A stretch of DNA of 64,000 nt from Cycas panzhihuaensis (GCA_023213395.1 CM041465.1:22506001-22570000); one strand, 5' to 3'. Positions 1-12,560 are shown, counted from the first letter of the stretch. Made by a program: numbers and translations. The notes: generated by a model not told the origin, from the sequence alone.

Positions 1-144
1 CTTCATCTTTGAGCAACCATTCTCACTTCTTCTTCCTTCTACTACACTACTTTATTACATCTTCCTTTTATAAATAGTAATTAGTCATTTATTACCATCA
101 ATTTTATAGTCCCTTGTTCATTTCTTCCCTTCTTAAAAGACACC

Positions 145-1330
145 ATGTCTTCATGGTTCAAGCAAACTATGAACCACATTCTAAAAAGGAAATAAAAATG
201 GGACATGTGCTTCACTAGTGTTAGACACGCTACAAAGAATGAAGGTCTATGGAGAGATCACTTACAACCTATACCATCTGTTACGACTACAACTACCTTG
301 GCTACTTCTAAAGGAGGTGCTCCAACTGCTCCCACTGAAACTGCAACTAAACGCTAATGGGAACTTAATGATGATAAAATTCATGTAGGGATACTACTTA
401 TCACTGATTATTCCCTATATAATATCATTAATGAAGCTATACATGATACAACATAAAAAGTTCTTCGAGTTCTTAAGAAGAACTTTGATAGTAAATCAGA
501 CTTAGAATTTTTTCACTTCGTGCTGAAGATGAATAAATTGAAAATCTAGAAAGGACATATAGGTAAAATAATCAATCTTCTTTGTCTAATCAAGCAAGCC
601 ATTGACAAAGATTTTAAAACTCAATACATTACATGGGCTTTCTTGATTTATTCATGTCTCCATATCCTAGATTACAAAAATCTATTGGGAAGTCTTCAAT
701 CTAGTGACACTTTGAAGACCCTAAACTTTGAGGCTCATGTTGATAAGTTCATTGAATTTGATAAGACCTTTGATACTAACTTTGCCACTATATCAGATCC
801 AGTTGATGCTACTTTTGAAATGGAAGAAGACCTTTGTTATACCAAAAATCAAGGTCAATACTCTCATAGAGGTGGTAATTCCCATGAAAGAGGAAGAGGT
901 AGACAACAAGGACAACGTCCTCTTAGTCAACAGGCTTCTTAACTCCAACAAAAATAGTCCCAAGGCCAAGGCCAAAATAATCAACCTATACCTAGATCCA
1001 GTGATCAAAGACAATCCAACCAACCCAATACTTCTTATGGGACTGAAAATCAAACAATTGTGTGCCAAAGGTGTAATAGAAAAGGACATTATACTAAAAA
1101 TTGTAGAACTACCACTAACAAACTACCAAGTTATCAACTACACGGTGGTTCACATAATGTTGATAATACTTCATTTGAGGATGCTTTTGGTGGAACATAA
1201 TTTGCTTATGCACACCTTCAAAGAATTAGGACCACTTCATCAAATGTTGTTGATAGATCCACTAAGTATATTGAGGCTTATTGTGGCTATGCTTATTCAC
1301 GTTTACCTTCACCACTTGGAGTTATAAATA
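145..1330 (+). pseudogene. gag: gag remnant of copia A1
   Basis: The ATG at 145 matches the gag start of copy A2 at 45656 and follows the same leader sequence. Stops appear within the first 20 codons, including a TAA in the lysine-rich stretch after the start. The retained part has a UBN2-type capsid region, a Gly/Arg/Gln-rich stretch near 860-930, and an intact CCHC zinc knuckle, CQRCNRKGHYTKNC, at 1063-1104 (CX2CX4HX4C). The knuckle would bind RNA in the virus-like particle. Copy A2 has lost the last Cys of this knuckle, so A1 preserves the ancestral state here. Confidence 0.8.
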
Positions 1331-1359
1331 ACAAATAGTGCCACCTCAAATACTTCATT

Positions 1360-2735
1360 GTGGATCATGGATACTGGAGGAAAACAATGCATGACTTGCC
1401 ATCATTAGTTCTTTTAGGATTTTGACTCTAAAGTTCATGGTGTTGTACACATGGTTGAAAAACCATCTTAGCCAGTCAAGGGACTTATAACTATTTGCCT
1501 GAAACTCCCAAGCCTTCCAGATTTTACACTTGTTGATGTTTTATATATTCTTGCTCTAAAGAAGAATATGCTCTCCCTATCCACCCTTGTCTCTCATGGA
1601 TTTGATTTGAGTGTAACTACAAATAATCAAACTATCTATCATTCACCCTCATTCAAATGCTATGGTTATGACCATAATACTTGATGGCAAACATTTTCAT
1701 CTAACTGGCTCACCATCCTTTGAAGCCAACTATGTTGATGATGACTCTACTTTTACTACAACCCTGACTCCTCAAAAGTTGTCCTAAGTGGCCCTATGGC
1801 ATGATTGTATAGGCCATATCAAAATTGATCATTTAAGAGAACTACAAGCCACTCTTCTTGGTTTCCCTAGGCTCTCCTCTAAGCCCTTTAAATGTGAAGC
1901 ATGTATTATTGCCAAATCTCAAAGACAACCCTTTCCTCGTAGTTAGTAGAAATTTAGCCAACCTTTATAGCTTGTACACTTAGATATATGTGGTCCTATG
2001 CCCATCCCTTCTCTCAAATAGAAGTGGTACTATATTACTTTCATTGATGATTTTACCAAGAAAGTATGGGTTACTTTTCTTGCAAAGAAAGATGAAGCTT
2101 TTTCTATGTTTCAAGCTTTTAAGGCCCACATGGTAAATGAATTTGTATTCAAGATCAAAATACTTAGGACTCACAATGGTAGTAAATACATATCCAATGA
2201 GTTTAAATTGTACCTATGTCAACATAGAATCAAATATCAGACCACTGTTACAAGTACACCCTAGCAAAATGGAGTTACCGAGTGCATGAACAAGACCATC
2301 ATGAACATGGCTCGTGCTATGCTAGTATATAAGAATGTCCCTATCTATCTTTATGATAAGGCTATCTGGACTATTGTGTATTACATCAGCACTATTAGTC
2401 CCTCCAAGCTTGGCCCCTCTCTACATGAAATGTGGTATGGACAAACCCCCTCTATCTCCCACTTCAAAATTTTTGGCTCTACTTGTTATGCTCATATTCT
2501 GGAGGAACATAGAAACAAGCTCCAAGATAGAGCCATTAAAGGCATCTTTATCAGATGCCCTATGGACAAAAAGGGGTACAAGGTTTTCATACCTTCATAG
2601 TAGAAAATCATCATCACTAGAGATGTTATCTTTGTGGAGATTGAAGATCAATTACTCAGACTTGACTCCAAGATGCCTTCATTCTGATTTAATGATACTA
2701 CTGAATTTGATGTCTAGATTCTAAAATTTATGGGG
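1360..2735 (+). pseudogene. pol: Protease and integrase remnant of copia A1
   Basis: The aspartic protease site reads WIMDTGGKQ near 1366, against WIMDTGATQ in A2. A GAG_pre-integrase zinc motif with paired His and Cys follows at about 1795-1915. The integrase core keeps the first Asp (HLDICGP) and the Glu (NGVTE), but the middle Asp is His in LRTHNGSKY, so strand transfer would fail. Several stops interrupt the frame. The integrase C-terminal part continues to a TAG at 2713-2715, just before a G-run at 2732-2737. Copy A2 has the same TAG and G-run. Confidence 0.8.
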
Positions 2736-2762
2736 GGAGATACTCAATAGTTACTCAAAATC

Positions 2763-3936
2763 TTGGAATTTGATAATAGGGCCTCAGAGGATACAAGTTG
2801 TGACTCCCATCTAATGTGTACACATCCAACACCATCATTTGTGAACATCCAAGTTGATAAAGGAAAAGCCATAGTAGAAGGATCATCTTCTCCAACATAT
2901 GTGGCTGGGCCATCTTCTCTAGTATCATCAACTTCCTTCATGCCAAACATTTTACATGATCCTTTTCAATATCAAAATGAAGACCAAGAGGCTGTGGAAA
3001 TAAAATCCTCATTTCCAACTCAAGGTTTTCATGAAGCCTACCATCTATACAAGGACATGCGACTAGATGAGGTAGGCAAAACTGATACTAGAAGTGCCCC
3101 TAAAGCAAGGATGCATGAATCACTTTTTGTTGAGCTTGAACTAGCAGAATTGCACCTTACTTTTAATGAAGAGCCCCTAACGTACTAAGAAGCTATATAG
3201 TATATAGCTTAGAGAAATTCCATGAATGAAGAGTACTAATCTCTTATCAAGAATGGTACATGGGAGCTTGTTGATCTAAGTCTTGGAAGAAAGGTAGTTT
3301 AAAATAAATGGGTGTTAAAAAACAAGTATAGATCAGATGGCACCCTAGAAAAGCACAAGGCAAGGTTGGTAGAAAAAGGATTCATGCAATGAAATCTTTG
3401 CTCTTACAACCAAGTGGCCTACAATCAGAACTCTTATAACCTTGGCTACTCAACAGGGTTAGAAAATCCACCAACTCGATGTTAAGACAATGCTTCTTAA
3501 TGGGGACCTTAAAGAAGAAATTTACATATCTCATCCAGAAGGATACAAGATTATCGGTCATGAGCATAAGGTTTGTAGGTTCAAAAAATCCATGTATGGC
3601 CTAAAGAAAGCCCCTTATACTTGGTTTACTGAGTTTTCTAAAAGAATGAGGCAACTTTGATATGTGGTTTGTGACTATTAAGATATTAATGTAACATTAT
3701 TCATCAAGCACCAAAATGATAAAGTCACTTACCTCTTAATCTTTATGGATGGCATGCTAATAATGGGGAATAGTGAACAGGTAATCAACCAACTAAAGAA
3801 GGACATTGCTATAACTTTTGAATTGTCTGACCTCAGGTTGATGAAGTATTACTTGGGAATTGAAGTAACTTCCAAGAATGGAAAAATATTTCTCTCCCAA
3901 GAAAAATATATCAACAATCTTCTGACAAAGTTTTAG
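2763..3936 (+). pseudogene. pol: Integrase-RT linker and reverse transcriptase remnant of copia A1
   Basis: 2763-3188 is an open linker rich in Ser and Pro that aligns with A2. RT then runs from about 3220 (motif KNGTWELVDL). Motif A keeps its Asp (QLDVKT), but the catalytic pair reads FMDGM instead of FVDDM, so the second Asp is Gly. A deletion of about 20 bases near 3385 removes the segment between the KGF and EIFA motifs and shifts the frame. This domain would have copied element RNA into cDNA; here it is dead. Confidence 0.8.
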
Positions 3937-3954
3937 CTGGAAGGTGCTCAACCA

Positions 3955-4653
3955 GTGGATACACCTATGGAGCCTAATATTAAACTCTCAATTGATGGTG
4001 ACATTAGGGAGGTGGACACAACACTTTATAGGCAACTTATAGGTAGTCTCATCTATACTACTAACACAAGGCCAGATATTACATACTCTATTGGTATTCT
4101 TGTAAGATTCATGATAAATCCTAAGCAGAATCATTGGCAAGCTACAATACGAGTGTTGAGGTACCTAAAGATGACCAACGAATATGGTTTGTTATATAAA
4201 CCTAATGCAGAATTTAAACTTTATGCATACACAAACTTAGACTTTACCAGAGATAAAGACATAGGAAGATCTATACCTGGGTATGTAACATTTCTTGGAA
4301 TAGCACCAATATCATGGAGATCCAAATGGAAGAAGATAGTTATAGACTCAACCACTAAAGCTATGTGTATTGCTACTTTTGAGACAAGCAAGGAGGTGAT
4401 ATGGATTAGAAAATTATTAAATACATTAAATGCCACCCAAACAAATTCCTTAGATTATATATAGATACTTAATCTATAATCCAGATGGCTAAAAATCCTA
4501 TATTTCATGATTGTACTAAACATATAAGTATGAAAGTCCATAGGATTAGAGAACTAGTTCATGATGGTATAATTCAATTGGAGTACTATCCCATAATAGA
4601 TCAAATGGCTAATATTTTCACCAAACCAATGAAGAGGGTGAAGTTCGAGTAAT
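3955..4653 (+). pseudogene. pol: RNase H remnant of copia A1
   Basis: The open stretch 3955-4464 holds the RT-RNase H connection (NTRPDITYSIGIL) and the start of RNase H. After a frame change near 4460 the end is recognisable as KNPIFHDCTKHIS and DIFTKPM-like residues, closing near 4653. A2 ends the same way at 50157. The usual copia motif ADTRR or similar is degenerate here (TNLDFT). The domain would degrade the RNA strand during reverse transcription. Confidence 0.75.
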
Positions 4654-5113
4654 TTTAAAAGTAACTTAGCCTTAGGGCCTCCATCTCTGATTAATTGAAG
4701 GAGATGATAATAGGACCAACATACTATGTCTTATTTATGAAAACCCCTTATGGACACAGAAGGACAAGAGTAAGTCTTTGCTCTATCCTATTCGCAAAAA
4801 CTCCTTGTGGGCATGAAAGGATAAGGGTTGTATCATTTTGGAAAATTGAAACCTGTGGAAACCCAAAAGGGTATGGGGGATGACCAAATGGTATATGGAG
4901 ACTCAATAGATTTTAGATAAAAATTCATTATACTAATTGACTATCTAGCTTCATTTAAAGAGCTGCATGAGCTAGGTTAGTAGATTAGAAAATTTACAAG
5001 TTTTATTCCGCATGAGGGTTTCCCACAAAAGTGTCATAGTATTACTTTGTAAGAGACTCAAATGAAGACCTTATAAGATAGAATAAAATAGGATGAAATG
5101 ACCTTCTACCATT
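4654..5113 (+). other. 3' non-coding part of copia A1, with a short tandem repeat
   Basis: No gene. A duplicated segment of roughly 57-base period, starting near 4735 and again near 4792, contains the words aaaacccctta/aaaactccttg followed by ggacaagag or ggataaggg. The same duplication sits in the same place in A2 (50233-50346), so it belongs to the family. The remainder is AT-rich and leads into the PPT. Confidence 0.6.
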
Positions 5114-5124
5114 AAGGGGGAGAT
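5114..5124 (+). promoter_or_regulatory. Polypurine tract of copia A1
   Basis: AAGGGGGAGAT abuts the TGAAAAGGG start of the 3' LTR. It would prime plus-strand DNA synthesis. The same 11 bases abut the 3' LTR of A2 (50616-50626). Confidence 0.85.
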
Positions 5125-5422
5125 TGAAAAGGGTTAATGTCACAAGGTCATTACATTAGTTGATTATTTTTAAAAAGGGTCTTAAGTGAACTTTAAATTA
5201 GATCACTTAAGTGAAATACACTTTCATGTGCATTATGTGTAATTTCATTTCACCTAACTCTAATGCTCCCTCTCTCAATATAAAAGTAAAATCCCAATGG
5301 AGGAGGCTCATTATTACCTTCGCATTTTGTGAGAGCTACTTTCTTTCTCTTAAGTCTCTCTTGCTCCCATGTTTGCCTTTGTGTTTAGTGCATGGAAATG
5401 AAGGATATATCCACTCTTTTCA
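5125..5422 (+). repeat. 3' LTR of copia A1
   Basis: 298 bp, starting TGAAAAGGG and ending TTTTCA, clearly homologous to the 297-bp A2 LTRs. A TATAAAAG box lies at 5279-5286 (TATA-box consensus). The 5' partner and the left TSD are outside the window; the five bases after the LTR are TTCCC. Confidence 0.9.
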
Positions 5423-5689
5423 TTCCCCTAGGTCACCCTTTCTTTATCTTTAATTATATATGTTTTAGGTCCAAGGTCTCACACCTAGACATTTGATTGA
5501 GCCATGAGCATATCTCCTCCCCTGGCATATGCTTCCTATCCATGCACCTATAGTGATACTTATCATGCACCTTAGTTATTGACACATTAGCCTCTTGGAT
5601 ACCTTGTTTACTGATATTGTTTGTATTGATAACATTCACTATCATCTCATACTCTAAAGCGATAAGGTTTTGCTACCAAGGGGGTAGTG
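5423..5689 (+). other. 3' internal end of gypsy h with polypurine tract
   Basis: The stretch ends in ACCAAGGGGGTAG directly before TGTTTCTTACC. The matching place in element g (minus strand) reads GCCAAGGGGGCAG before TGTTTCC. Upstream bases align with 21110-21245, the corresponding part of f. No coding region is seen. Copia A1 inserted about 265 bases upstream of this LTR. Confidence 0.65.
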
Positions 5690-8600
5690 TTTCTTACCTA
5701 TTAAGAATGGATTAGGATATCATTGCATAGGTAAATTTAGGTATATACTCTATCCCTCACTCTTTATTACATTCTTTATAGTCATTGTCTTATGTGATGT
5801 TTGTATGGCTGCCTAAATGTTTGCTTGACTTATTTCCTTAGCTTTCTTGTGTATGTTTTTGCTTATGACATCTAGGACTCTAGTGCAATGGCATTATTGA
5901 GCTCCTATCATGGTCTCTTAGTTTGCAAGAGGTCCCTCACATGATCTGGTAGCTCAGTTTTGGGTGAGTTTTAACTCATTTATTCTTCTTTGTTGTATAT
6001 ATCCCTCTTTTATCCTATCTTATCTATGAGTCTATCTAGTTGAGGAAGTTTGTTGGGAATTGTAGTGGAAAGATGCATCTCCTTGTCCATGCTTTATGAG
6101 ATTTCTCTGTGTATTTTATTAGTGTCCATTACTTAGCTTATTTTTGTACCCTAGTACCTTGATTTCCATTGTTCTAATGGGGTTCCAACCTAATTTGATA
6201 AGTTTATCATGTATTTTTGTCAGTTGCAAGTGTGCATGATGGCCTAAGACTAATCAACAAAGATTTAGGGAGGAGTTTCATGCTTTTGATAGTTGGTTCC
6301 CCCTCTATTTCATTGATATTCATCAATTTTTATTCATTTTCATGAAGTCTATCTATTTACTACCACCTCGCTTAGTTTTCTACTCCCCCCACTTTGATTG
6401 TTGTGCACTGCAAATATATTCATAGTGTTGTGAATATATTCATGATATGACTGATATAAAATTTAAACATACCCAATAATGTCTAAAAATATATTAAATA
6501 CATATTTGACAACACCTCTCACCTCGAGACTGCCTCAAATCAAGGACCAATGATTATGAGGAGAGTTTGGAACTCAAAAAACTCATTTGGAAGTCATCAT
6601 TCATGATTTGTAACTCATCATTCAAGCTACTATTCTCTCTTCTCAAGCTTTCTTAACATAGAACATGTAAAATTAGATATTGGATAGGGAAAATGAAGTG
6701 AGGTGGAGATCTTGAAGGTAAGAGGACCTTCCTAAGCTCTGCTATGGCCAAAGAGACCCTTCTTCCCATTCAACAATAAAGAATTCTACCTAAAAAGTTT
6801 TCTTCGAAGGGCTACAAAGGCCCTTCATCAACAAATCTCTTCACTTTCACCATTGTTTCTTCCTTCCAAGTGGGTAAGTCTTATTCATGATTTGTTTTTA
6901 GTAGTACATTTTATTGTTTTACAATGTCTTTCATCATTTTCTATATGTTTTATTTGGTTCTTTAGTTTAAATGTGAAATACACCCATTTGGTAGACTTAC
7001 CTTGAAAGATCTTGAAGGAAATGTCCTTTATAGGTTACAAAATCTCCATTAGCCATTTAAATCATTAGTGAAGGGAATGAGTAAAACCTTGCCTAGTTAG
7101 AGGAGTTTTTGGAAAGAGAAATGGGTCCAAGATCTGACTTTTGGACCCCCTTTCCATTGGGTAATCCCCTCCTAACACCATAAAATATTTTACCTTATGG
7201 TACATGCACATCCTCCACTGATACAACATTTTACAACCATCTTATAAGATGAATAATCTACAGCTCCCTTGGGACCTCATATCTCATGTTTTCCTCAAAT
7301 TGTTAGGCCAAAAGCTCCTAAAATTAGGTGACACCCCTTACCATTTGGGAGGCCATTACCACACAGAGGAGCCATACCATTCCAAGGCACCACCCTCCTC
7401 CTTTCTCCCATTTTCTCTTGATCCTTGCATGATGATATTTTGAGAAAGAGTAAATAGCATTTGGTTCATTTCTTTGCCTATAAACAAATAATAAATATAT
7501 TAGCAACATTTGTATGAATATAACTACAGAGTATATATTATTTGTAGAAAAGTTTTTTTGCTTTTTGTCCTATACAGAGGAGGCTTGCTCTCACTTACAA
7601 AGGTATATCCATCATAAAATAATTTTAATTTGTGTTCTACTATCATAGTTAGATTACATTCCCACTTTGTTGCTTTTATGTTTTCCTTTTATTTTCTTTT
7701 GCAACTTTGTATTTGAATTTGGGGAAGGTAATGAAGCCCCTTTTTGTTCCCAATAACTTTTGTGACAATGAAGGAGCCTGCATCATAAGCAAGGGAGAAG
7801 CATGGGATAAATCAACTACAAGATCAGTATCAAACACTGCATATCAAGTGCACCCCCGCTAAACCCATTATCCTCTTACTTATTTCCTCTTAAATTTATT
7901 TATTGATAAATTCCAATGAAAATGAAGGGGTTAACTTGCATGTAGTTTATTCTTGGCTTTTGAAAAGAGTAGACATACATACATTCACTACCTTTCTCCC
8001 TCTTCATGAAAAGATCATAATAGGGAGAGATTATTTCTTTTATTTATGCATGCATATTATACATAAAAAGATAAATCTATAACATCAAGTTAAAAGTGTT
8101 CTCCTTTCTTCTTTTGCATTAAAAGAAGACATTACATAAACATCTTTCCATTTTCCTCATTTTGCATTCATGCATGCATGTGGAAACAAAATTAGGAAAA
8201 TAGTAAAGGCATCCTCTTCACATAAATAAGAAGCATAACTACAAAGAGAAACATTGCATGAATTTTGCACTCCTTTTTTCCATTATTGCATACACTCATG
8301 CATGAAGGAATGAAACTAAAAAACTTAGTATGATTAAGTTGCATTCTCCTCTTGCATGAAAAAGAAACCTAATTGAAAAGAAATCATTGTATTAGCATCA
8401 TTCTCTCTCTTCCTTCCTCTTTGCATCCCTTGATTATATTTCTTCAAGTGAAAAGAAAAGGAGAGTGAGGGTGAGTGATTGCAATTAATATTCTTTATTG
8501 GAATAAACATTTTGTTTTGTGAACCTTACAACCTCATTTTACATAACAAAACACACCTCAAACTAGCAAAGAAGAAGCATCACTAGCTCTTCTTATAAAC

Positions 8601-8970
8601 AAGGAAAACTATAAATAAAACTTTGTATTATAGCCTAACACTAAAGGTAATCCTTTAGACAAAAAGTAAACAACTCTAAACCCTAGTTTTGTATTTTGTT
8701 CTCACCTCACTTCCCTTTTCTAAAAGGGAACCTTTATCACTTCCCTTTCCATGGAGGATAGGAGAGCCTCACCTAGGCTACTTGGTAACCCAAGGACACC
8801 ACTCTTCCTCATACTTAGACACAACACTCCTCAATCCTCAAGAGTAGATAGGGATATGCACATTTATTATGGGTCTGTGAACCTGTATTCTGATGCACAT
8901 ATGCCCTTTAAGGGTAATCTATTATTCTTTTACACCTTTAGATCCTTACCTATTGACTTAGTACCTGACT
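5690..8970 (+). repeat. Diverged LTR of gypsy h/f
   Basis: The start (TGTTTCTTACC, then GAATGGATT and AGGTAAATTTAGGTAT) aligns with the 5' part of the g LTR read on the minus strand. Near the other end, 8750-8800 (taggagagcc ... aacccaagg) aligns with the 3' part of the g LTR. Length is about 3.3 kb against 2.6 kb in g, so extra sequence may be included. 7960-8430 is rich in tgcatgcat and repeats itself loosely. The exact right end is not resolved. No gene is seen; the ORFs here are chance. Confidence 0.55.
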
Positions 8971-9009
8971 AGACTATTATATATCTTAGCAACCTCCCGA
9001 GAGGCACAA

Positions 9010-9850
9010 TTCTACTACCTACCAAAGGGCCATGCAATTTATATTTTATGACCTTATCAACCAAACTCTTGAAGTTTTCATAGATGATATGATAGGCCTC
9101 TCCTGTAAGAGGGCCAATCATCCTATAGACCTTAGAGCAATCTTCATAAGGTGCTATAAATATCATGTCATCTAGAACTAACTTAAATATATTTTTGTGA
9201 TTATAGTTGGCAAGCTTTTAGGGTTCCTTATCCCTAAGCAAGGAATCTGGACATCATTGAGATTTCCCACTAAGAATCCTATGACAAATTAAGTTATTCT
9301 TAGGAAGGTTGGGGTTCTTAAGATGTTCCTTGATGAATTTTTCCATAAATGCCAAATTACTAACTAACTTATTGAAGAAGGAAGACTTATTTGTCTAGTC
9401 CCCTAAGGCCTAAGAAGCATTTCAAGAGCTCAAGTAGGCCCTTGTATCTACTCCTGTATTGGCTTCCCACCTCTTTGACCATCCATTTATCTTATACACC
9501 TTAACAACCAATTAATCCCTAGGTGCTATGCTGGCCTGAGAAGATGACTCTAAAACTAAAAGAGCCATTTACTTCATTAGTCATATGTTGGTGGTAGTAG
9601 AACTAAATTATCTGCCAGTTGAAAAGGAGTGCCTAGCATTAGTCTATGCCACTAAAAAGTTTAGGCACTACCTCCTTAGTATCTCTACTTATGTGATGTC
9701 TAATCTGATCCATTGAAATACCTCTTAATTGAGTCAAACTTGATAGGAAGTGTAGGCAAATGCATTATTCTCCTCCAAGAATATGACCTTAAAATCATTA
9801 ATTGAAAGTCTAAGAAGGGGATGATAATTATAAAATAATTAGCTGACACT
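9010..9850 (+). pseudogene. pol: Reverse transcriptase and gypsy RNase H remnant of element f
   Basis: TYQRAMQFIFYDL starts near 9021 and EVFIDDMIGL follows, giving RT motifs B and C with both catalytic Asp kept. GKLLGFL and PKQGI follow, then the RNase H region (VELNYLPVEKECL-like, LVYATKKFRHYL near 9600-9670). Many stops and frame changes. RT motif A and everything upstream, including gag and protease, are missing: the LTR-like sequence runs almost directly into motif B. Confidence 0.75.
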
Positions 9851-9949
9851 CCCATCCCTAACTCTCTTAGGGTTTTGATTAATTATTCATTACCATATGA
9901 GCCTATTTTCGTTCTCCAAAGATTAGACCCCCATCCATTGGCTAAAAGT

Positions 9950-11197
9950 AAATGGTATGGGGATATAATCAAATATCTCACTCAACAATAGTATCTTACC
10001 AATGCTAGCGATAAAGTAAAGTCACATGTCAAGGGTACTACTTGGCAATACTTCCTCATGTAGGATGTATTATACAAGCAGTCTTTTGATGACATTCTCC
10101 TTTATTGCATCAACCCCAAGGAGACTGACTAGGTTCTCCATAAATACCATAATGACATTTATAAAGGCCATTTTAGGGGCTAATCAATGGCCCAAAGTAT
10201 CCTTTGAATAGGTTATTATTAGCCAACCTTATTCAAGGATGCCCATGCTTATGTGTAATATTGTCAAGGTTGTCAACAACATGCCAACATTATCCACTAG
10301 CCTTCTAAGGTATTGCATGGTGTCATGTCTCCATGGCCTTTCTCCTAATAGGGATTAGATTTAATCAGAGACATTACTCCACCCACCTTAGCTTAACAAA
10401 AATTTATCCTAACTACAATAGAGTACTTTACCAAATAGGCCAAGGCCATTCCTTTGTCTTCCACAACTGGCAAGATAATTGCCACTTTTATGTATCAACA
10501 CATCCTTTATTGATTTAGGGTTCTAGACATCCTCATCATAGATAATGGGACTCCATTCTATAATAAGGAGATGGATGAGATTTATAAGAAATTCAAGATC
10601 TCTCATAAGACTTGATCCCCTTATTATCCTTAGGCCAATGGCCAAATTAAATCTTTCAATAAAACCCTAATCAATATTCTAAAAAAAGTTATCACTCAAT
10701 CCCAAAAGGATTAGTATATCTAGCTCCATTCAGATTTATGTGCCTATCAAACTTCAATCTGCATGGTCATAGGGATGATACCATTCTCCTTAGTTTATGG
10801 AATAGAGGCAATGTTACCCTTCGAAGTCAAAATTCCTTTTTTGAGGGTATCCCTTGAAGAGTTGGTTAATGAAAACTGGCATTGCCAGGCCCATCTCCTT
10901 GACCTTGAAGCTTTGGATGAGAAACACTTGGTTGTAAACCAAGCTAACCTAGTGTTCAAGGCTAGGGCACAAAGGACATATAATAAGTGCCTACATCCTT
11001 GCCCCTTCCATCCTAAGGACCAAGTCCTTAAATTAGAATATCTCTACAAATGCTTATCCAAATTCGGTCCTAAATGGGTAGATCCTTTCATTGTCATTAA
11101 GAGCCTCGATAATGGTGCATATAGAATAGCCATGCTAGATGGCCTTAAGTATGACAAAGCTATAAATGACAAATTTCTAAAGAAATTTTATGGTTGA
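9950..11197 (+). pseudogene. pol: Integrase remnant of gypsy f
   Basis: The HHCC zinc region is visible near 10140-10290 (KGHFRG, FKDAHAYV, CQGCQQHA), then GLDLI with the first core Asp. DNGTPF near 10540 carries the second Asp. The open stretch 10763-11197 is the C-terminal part: PFSLVYGIEA, then FGPKWVDPFIV and FLKKFYG. It aligns closely with element g at 32380-32810. The frame is broken upstream but open for 144 residues at the end. Confidence 0.8.
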
Positions 11198-11908
11198 TTC
11201 TTTCTCCTTTTGAGTAAAAAGTGAACAAACCCTCTTTACTCTGAAATGAGCCTAAACTATCATTTGATTATGACATCAAATACACTTACTAGGGCACATA
11301 GTGTATTCAGGCTTTATAGTGATCTTGCTTGTTACTACAATAGCTATGTCCTTTTTTGAAGGTGTCATATCTTCCCTTAACAAGCGTAGCTCCTTCTTCA
11401 AACCATGAGTAATCATGGATGTATCACCATGGAAAAACATCCCCACACTTATGTTTGACACTTTACTAGTCAATCTAGAGCCACGAGCTAGATCAAGCCC
11501 TATGGGAGGAAACTTTACCTACCTTTAAGTACTAGTTGCCACCTAGAGAGGTTAATCTTTAATAGAGCTTATGTCCTCTTAGGACTCTTAGGGTACCCAT
11601 ACCTATTTTATCCTTTTTTCTCTCTAGATCACTAGTTTACTTTTGAGTGGGTACGTGATCCTCTCACCCAAGTGATGCATACCTAACCTACTTAATGATC
11701 ATGTATTCCTTGAGTATGCTCCAAGTAATAATAAATATATAAGTAATATAATATAAAAAAAATCTATACAAATCCATACATCTACATCATGCATATGTGC
11801 ATCTATAAATCTATAACCATCAAATAAATCAATAACTCATATCAAAAGGAGGTACCAATTTGGTCTCCATCTCTATATACATGACCATCAATAATAATAT
11901 AAAATATG
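11198..11908. other. Non-coding gypsy f sequence downstream of integrase
   Basis: No gene. 11240-11280 (gaaatgagcctaaactatc) aligns with element g just downstream of its integrase (minus strand near 32340), so this is still element f. The right edge carries the left TSD copy ATATG at 11904-11908 of the nested Tork-like element. Confidence 0.6.
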
Positions 11909-12513
11909 TGTTGAGAATACAAGGTCCCAACCCTTTAACCACCACCAAGATCTATTGCATTCTTGCAACAAGTTATAGAAATTGAAACTTAAAATTACAT
12001 GCAAGTTCTAAAATCAGAGATTATACAATAATATAAAAATGAAATCCAAACATCACATATACACTCGATATAATATGGTGAAACCCTAGTAGTGTGCTAG
12101 GGAAGCATCCACATAGGAAAGGTATCGATCTTTATTGCTGTAGAATGGAGAAATAGTATATCTCAGTAGCAGAGTGCTCTCAGGAATAACAACCAGTCAA
12201 CCCCCTCATCACAGTACATTACATTACATACAACATAATAAGAAAAACCCCTAAATTGGGCTACATGAGAGGGACATCCAAGGCATGAATCTTAACTGTA
12301 GAAACTAGGGTATTTGTATTAAACGACCCTGATTCTCTTTACATTTTAATATGGTTTATAGGGATAATTTTTTGTGTTCCATACCCCCTACACCCCTTGA
12401 CCAAGGGGGGCTCCCGCCCCCCTTGGAACCCCTTGAGAAAGATTGGGGGGAAAACCTCACTAAAAACATGCCAAAATTTTAGCCCCAAAATATTGTTGTC
12501 ATAATATCCAACA
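11909..12513 (-). repeat. 3' LTR of Tork-like element a
   Basis: 605 bp from TGTTGAGAATAC to ATATCCAACA in plus orientation. It contains a perfect hairpin at 12401-12426: CCAAGGGGGG, six-base loop, CCCCCCTTGG. It is flanked by ATATG outside and the PPT complement inside. Confidence 0.9.
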
Positions 12514-12524
12514 ATCTCCACCTT
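12514..12524 (-). promoter_or_regulatory. Polypurine tract of element a
   Basis: ATCTCCACCTT on the plus strand is AAGGTGGAGAT on the minus strand, directly before the 3' LTR. The same tract occurs in element b (42005-42015). Confidence 0.85.
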
Positions 12525-12560
12525 AACAACAATTACCCAGTACCTTTTCTGGACCCTTCA

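Larger units (their letters stand above)
1..5422 (+). mobile_element. Ty1/copia LTR retrotransposon, family A, copy A1 (5' end outside window, decayed)
   Basis: The order gag, protease, integrase, RT, RNase H, PPT, 3' LTR can be followed on the plus strand. The sequence is homologous throughout to copy A2 (from about 45512 onward), so roughly 1.9 kb of leader plus the 5' LTR should lie upstream of base 1. The integrase-before-RT order defines Ty1/copia. The finer lineage is not certain. The copy carries dozens of stops and small deletions and cannot be active. It is followed directly by Tat-type gypsy 3' internal sequence, so it probably inserted into that older element. Confidence 0.9.

Noticed and set aside
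8751-8972. 73-residue ORF MEDRRASPRLL... as a possible gag start
   Set aside because: The DNA aligns with the 3' part of the gypsy LTR, not with gag of g.
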